Notes under the pieces: generated by a model
Database searches by the model: none
The model's input: only the letters and a program-made list of their open reading frames with translations
Told to the model about the DNA's origin: nothing
Assembly (NCBI GenBank): GCA_013360535.1
Contig: JABWBL010000177.1
Coordinates: 1-7,022, forward strand
DNA from: Planctomycetaceae bacterium
GTDB lineage: Bacteria; Planctomycetota; UBA1135; GCA-002686595
Reading direction: 5' to 3'
Length of the DNA stretch: 7,022 nt
Part shown: piece after piece, positions 3,899 through 7,022 of the stretch
Position numbering within the stretch: the stretch's first letter is position 1
Layout of the letters: every line of letters starts with the position of its first letter
Program-made: the position numbers and the translations under genes

Positions 3899-6800
3899 AT
3901 GCTTCGTTCCTTGCTTGTGTCTGCGGTTGGCGTGGCGGGCCTGTTGCCCGGGCTCGCGGCGGCGCAGACGGTGTTGAGTGGTGCGTTGTCGGACGCGACG
4001 ACGGGGCCGCTGCTGTCGGGGGTCGTGTACCACGCGACCGGGTCGATCTCGGTCAACGCGGGTGCCACGCTGACGATCCAGCCGGGCGCGATCGTGAAGC
4101 TCGGCAACGGCCAGAACTTCCAGATCAGCGGCACGGTGCTCGCCAACGGCACGGCGGGGCAGCCGATCTACATCACGTCGCTGAGCGACGACTCGGCGGG
4201 CGGTGACACCAACGGCGACGGGCCGTCGAGCGGCTCGCCGGGCCAGTGGGTCTTCACGCGCTTCTTCGCCGGCAGCGACGCGAGCGTCTTCAAGAACGTG
4301 ATCGTGCGCCACGGCGGCGCGGGCGGGTGGAACCCGATCCGGCTCGACAACTCGGCGGCGACCTTCGAGGCCTGCACGATCGAGAACAACGCGGGTCCGG
4401 GCTTCGAGCTGACGAACAGCGCCGCTCGTCCGACGATCGCGGGCTGCACGATCCGCAACAACACGGGCTGGGCCATCTCCGGCGCGCGCTTCGACACGCT
4501 CGCGAACCTCTCGAACAACCGCGCGACGGGCAACGGCGGCAACGCGGTGCTCGTCAGCACGTCGACCGTGCAGGCCGACGCGTCGATCGTCGCGACCAAC
4601 GGCATCAACGGCGTGCTGGCGCTCCAGAGCGGTCTCAGCCTGCCCGCGGGCCGCACGCTCGACGTCGGGCCGGGCGTGGTCTTCAAGTTCTTCCCCGGCG
4701 GCACCTCGGAGATCGCGGGCACGCTGAACACCCAGGGGTCGAGCTCGCGCCCGGTGATCTTCACCTCCATCTTCGATGACACGGTCGGCGGCGACTCGAA
4801 CGGGGACGGGCCGTCGAACGCGCTCCCGGGTCAATGGGTCTACACGCGCTTCTACTCGAGCTCGAGCGCGTCGCAGGTCGTCCGCACGCACTTCCGGTTC
4901 GGCGGGGCCGGCGCCTGGACGCCGATCCGCATCGAGGACGCGAGCCCGACCTTCCAGAACTGCACCGTCTCGTCGAGCGCCGCCGACGGCCTCTTCATCG
5001 CGAGCTCCAGCGGTCGTCCGACGCTGCAGGCCTGCAAGTTCGAGAACAACGTGGGCTGGGCGATCGTCGCCCAGGGCTTCGAGTCGCTCGCCAACGTGAG
5101 CGGCTCGGTCGCGGTTGGCAACTCGGTCAACGCGGTCCGTGTCCTGAACGGGGGACTCGCGAGCGACACCGTGCTCCGACCCGCGTCCGGCATCAACGGC
5201 GTGATCGTGGCGTCTTCGATCGGAATCCCGGCGGGCCGCACGCTGACGATCGAGGCCGGCACGATCCTCAAGCTGTTCGCGGGCGGCGCGATCGAGGTGC
5301 CGGGCACGCTCTTGAGCAACGGCACGCCCACGCAGCCGGTGGTGATCACGTCGTTCTTCGACGACGCCTACGGCGGCGACACGAACACGGATGGCCCCTC
5401 GAACGGAGTTCCCGGCCAGTGGGTCTACACGCGCTTCTACGCGTCGGCGAGCAGCTCGCTGCTCTTCAACACGATCTTCCGCTTCGGCGGCGCCGGCGGC
5501 TGGACGCCGGTGCGGTTCGACGGCTCGAGTCCGACGCTCGCGCGCTGCACGATCGAGAACGCGGCCCTCCACGGCATCAGCTACGCGGGCTCGCCCAGCC
5601 AGGCGCGCCTCGACCAGTGCGTCGTGCGCGGCAACGTCGGCTACGCGATCACGGACGTGCAGCTCGAGTCCGTGCCGTACATCACGCGGCTGCAGGCGAC
5701 CGGCAACGGCCAGAACCAGGTGCGCGTGACGAGCGCCAACCTCGCGTCGAACGTCTACCTCGACGGCAACAGCGGCCTGAACGGCGTCGTGGTGTGCGCC
5801 ACGTCGCCGGTGGTCTCGACGGGCACGACGCTGACGCTCGGCCCCGGCGCGATCCTCAAGTTCACGCTCGGACAGAACCTGCAGGTGAGCGGCTCGCTCG
5901 TGGTCGCAGCGACCGGCGACCGGCCGGCGATCCTGACGTCGGAGTTCGACGACGCTGCCGGCGGCGACTCGAACGGCGCCGCGGGCGGACCGAACGCCAA
6001 CCAGTGGACGTTCCTGACGATCCACTCGACCTCGCCGGCCACGGACGTCGAGCACCTGATCGTGCGTTATGCGGGCGCGGGAGGCTGGCACGCGCTGCGT
6101 TGCCTCGCTCCGACGGCGCGACTGCGACATGTCGACGTCAACCAGTCCGGCAACGGGTTCGAGCTTCAGGCGTTCGCGTCGGCGGACTACCTGACGGCCT
6201 GGAACATCAGCGCCGGAACCGGCTTCTCGCTCACCGGCGGCAACGTCGATGTCGAGCGCGCGTCGGCGAATGGCTGCAACGTGGGGTTCGCGCGCGGGGG
6301 GAGCTTCACGGGCCTCGTGACGAGCTCGATCTCGTGGGGCAACTCGACGAATGCTCAGGGTTTCCTCGCCAACCAGGCGATCTACAGCGACGGCTTCGGC
6401 GCGGGGTTGGGCAACCTGAACGTCGATCCGATGTTCCTGCAGACGTTCCCCGGTGACTTGCGCCTCGCGCCGGGCTCGCCCTGCGTCGACGCAGGCGATC
6501 CCGCGAGCCCGAAGGACGCCGACTGCACGCGCGCCGACATGGGCTCCGCGTTCCCCGAGGACTCGCCGGACTTCTACTGCACCGCGAAGGTCAACTCGTT
6601 CGGCTGCTCGCCGTTCCTCGGCGTGACGGGCTTCACTCGCACGCAGTCGTCGGAGCCGCTGCGCGTGCGCGCCTTCAACGTGCTCAACAACAAGGTGGGC
6701 CTGTTCTTCTACGGCACGAGCGGCCGTCAGGCGCATCCGTTCCAGGGGGGCTTCAAGTGCGTGCTCGATCCGATCCGGCGCACGGCGACGAGCCTGTCGG

Positions 6801-7022
6801 GAGGCGTGAGCGGCTTCGCGAACTGCACGGGCGTGCTGACGCTCGACGTCACCGCGCTCGCGGCCTCGGGCTCGCACCCGACGCTCGTGGGTGGCGCGAC
6901 GGTGCAGGTGCAGTCGTGGTACCGCGACCCGGCCGCGGTGGCGGGCTCGGGCCTGTCGAACGCGGTCGAGTTCACGCTCTATCCGGTGGAGGACGACGAC
7001 TCGGCGGTCGAGTTCGAAGCGG
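3899..7022 (+). CDS. Secreted right-handed parallel beta-helix protein, four ~196-residue repeats (C-terminus outside window)
   Basis: Open to the right edge, at least 1041 residues. Residues 1-22 are a signal peptide (MLRSLLVSAVGVAGLLPGLA, then AAQ) with likely cleavage before Q23. Four repeats follow from about 40, 236, 432 and 627. Each has an N-terminal strand set ('AGxTLxIxPGxIxKL'), an acidic loop (GGDTNGDGPS, GGDSNGDGPS, GGDTNTDGPS, GGDSNGAAGG), a 'GQWVYTRFY' strand, 'FRFGGAGGWTPxR', and Asn-ended beta-helix turns such as CTIENN, CTIRNN and CKFENN. The fourth repeat is the most divergent. Residues 840-875 (NLNVDPMF...GDLRLAPGSPCVDAGDP) form the usual closing of such helices. From 893 a C-terminal domain follows: YCTAKVNSFGCSP, LFFYGTSGR, PFQGG, CVLDPIRRT, VQSWYRDP, LSNAVEFTLYP, which I recall from planctomycete secreted proteins. 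An acidic stretch EDDDSAVEFE then runs off the edge. Such proteins usually act outside the cell in adhesion or polysaccharide binding; no lyase catalytic triad was recognised. It starts 288 bases from the divergent tRNA. Confidence 0.9.
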   Translation, partial: MLRSLLVSAVGVAGLLPGLAAAQTVLSGALSDATTGPLLSGVVYHATGSISVNAGATLTIQPGAIVKLGNGQNFQISGTVLANGTAGQPIYITSLSDDSAGGDTNGDGPSSGSPGQWVFTRFFAGSDASVFKNVIVRHGGAGGWNPIRLDNSAATFEACTIENNAGPGFELTNSAARPTIAGCTIRNNTGWAISGARFDTLANLSNNRATGNGGNAVLVSTSTVQADASIVATNGINGVLALQSGLSLPAGRTLDVGPGVVFKFFPGGTSEIAGTLNTQGSSSRPVIFTSIFDDTVGGDSNGDGPSNALPGQWVYTRFYSSSSASQVVRTHFRFGGAGAWTPIRIEDASPTFQNCTVSSSAADGLFIASSSGRPTLQACKFENNVGWAIVAQGFESLANVSGSVAVGNSVNAVRVLNGGLASDTVLRPASGINGVIVASSIGIPAGRTLTIEAGTILKLFAGGAIEVPGTLLSNGTPTQPVVITSFFDDAYGGDTNTDGPSNGVPGQWVYTRFYASASSSLLFNTIFRFGGAGGWTPVRFDGSSPTLARCTIENAALHGISYAGSPSQARLDQCVVRGNVGYAITDVQLESVPYITRLQATGNGQNQVRVTSANLASNVYLDGNSGLNGVVVCATSPVVSTGTTLTLGPGAILKFTLGQNLQVSGSLVVAATGDRPAILTSEFDDAAGGDSNGAAGGPNANQWTFLTIHSTSPATDVEHLIVRYAGAGGWHALRCLAPTARLRHVDVNQSGNGFELQAFASADYLTAWNISAGTGFSLTGGNVDVERASANGCNVGFARGGSFTGLVTSSISWGNSTNAQGFLANQAIYSDGFGAGLGNLNVDPMFLQTFPGDLRLAPGSPCVDAGDPASPKDADCTRADMGSAFPEDSPDFYCTAKVNSFGCSPFLGVTGFTRTQSSEPLRVRAFNVLNNKVGLFFYGTSGRQAHPFQGGFKCVLDPIRRTATSLSGGVSGFANCTGVLTLDVTALAASGSHPTLVGGATVQVQSWYRDPAAVAGSGLSNAVEFTLYPVEDDDSAVEFEA
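4016..6364 (+). repeat. Four tandem ~588-bp coding repeats within the beta-helix gene
   Basis: Units run about 4016-4603, 4604-5191, 5192-5776 and 5777-6364. The acidic-loop GAC codon recurs at 4205, 4793, 5378 and 5966, that is at steps of 588, 585 and 588 bases. Units 1-3 are also close at DNA level around the QWVYTRFY segment (for example CAGTGGGTCTACACGCGCTT in unit 3 against CAATGGGTCTACACGCGCTT in unit 2), while unit 4 keeps only the structural positions. The pattern fits internal duplication of one 195-196-residue module, with unit 4 oldest or least constrained. Confidence 0.85.

Noticed and set aside
3514..4206. 230-codon plus-strand frame running through the tRNA and into the beta-helix gene
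   Set aside because: It crosses a well-supported tRNA on the other strand and the start region of the secreted protein, and has no recognisable domain.
4834..6456. 540-codon plus-strand frame in another phase of the beta-helix gene
   Set aside because: Arginine-rich low-complexity product without motifs; the repeats and domains are all read in the phase that starts at 3899.
3728..6877. Very long open frame (1049 codons) on the minus strand
   Set aside because: It is opposite the beta-helix gene; its composition is almost entirely Arg, Ala, Val, His and Asp, typical of a shadow frame. The sense frame has a signal peptide, repeats and a conserved C-terminal domain.

Overview
The window is uniformly GC-rich and looks like chromosomal DNA of a deep-branching member of the Planctomycetota. 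Three things point there: a secreted parallel beta-helix protein ending in a cysteine-containing C-terminal domain (CTAKVNS...GC, LFFYGTSGR, PFQGG, WYRDP, LSNA) that I recall from large secretomes of that phylum; a membrane-anchored protein built from carboxypeptidase-regulatory/CnaB-like beta-sandwiches next to an ECF-type sigma factor; and the general codon and amino-acid style. The assignment comes from memory of protein families, not from a search, and is moderate in confidence.

Layout. 1-147: the last 48 codons of an ECF-type RNA polymerase sigma factor (region 4 helix-turn-helix). 227-2212: a 661-residue protein with an N-terminal membrane anchor and a series of beta-sandwich segments, followed by a GC-rich hairpin. 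2406-3483: a probable small operon, with a possible promoter at 2292-2320. It holds a 201-residue membrane-anchored coiled-coil protein with a BamE/SmpA-like C-terminus, a possible 36-codon micro-ORF joined to both neighbours by ATGA overlaps, and a 122-residue antibiotic-biosynthesis-monooxygenase (ABM) fold protein. 3515-3610 (minus strand): a 96-nt tRNA with anticodon GCA (Cys) and U73, but with a long class II variable arm, a 5-bp GC-only D stem and a non-standard core. 3611-3898: a 288-nt intergenic region with two back-to-back palindromes, a 14-nt imperfect direct repeat and a G-rich leader. 3899-7022: an open-ended secreted right-handed beta-helix protein of at least 1041 residues, made of four repeats of about 196 residues. 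This reading frame has no stop inside the window; the long open frames on the opposite strand are its shadows.

The most unusual item is the tRNA. Normal bacterial tRNA-Cys is class I with a short variable loop. This one has selenocysteine-tRNA-like architecture (long variable arm, stretched D stem, G8 in place of U8) with cysteine identity marks (GCA, U73, encoded CCA). It resembles the minor or 'allo' cysteine tRNAs described from metagenome surveys of tRNA-Sec-like molecules. No selenium-pathway gene is visible in the window.

Most of the protein genes encode exported or membrane-anchored products, so the region is a cell-surface/secretome neighbourhood with a sigma factor at one edge. No mobile element, CRISPR array or integrase was seen.
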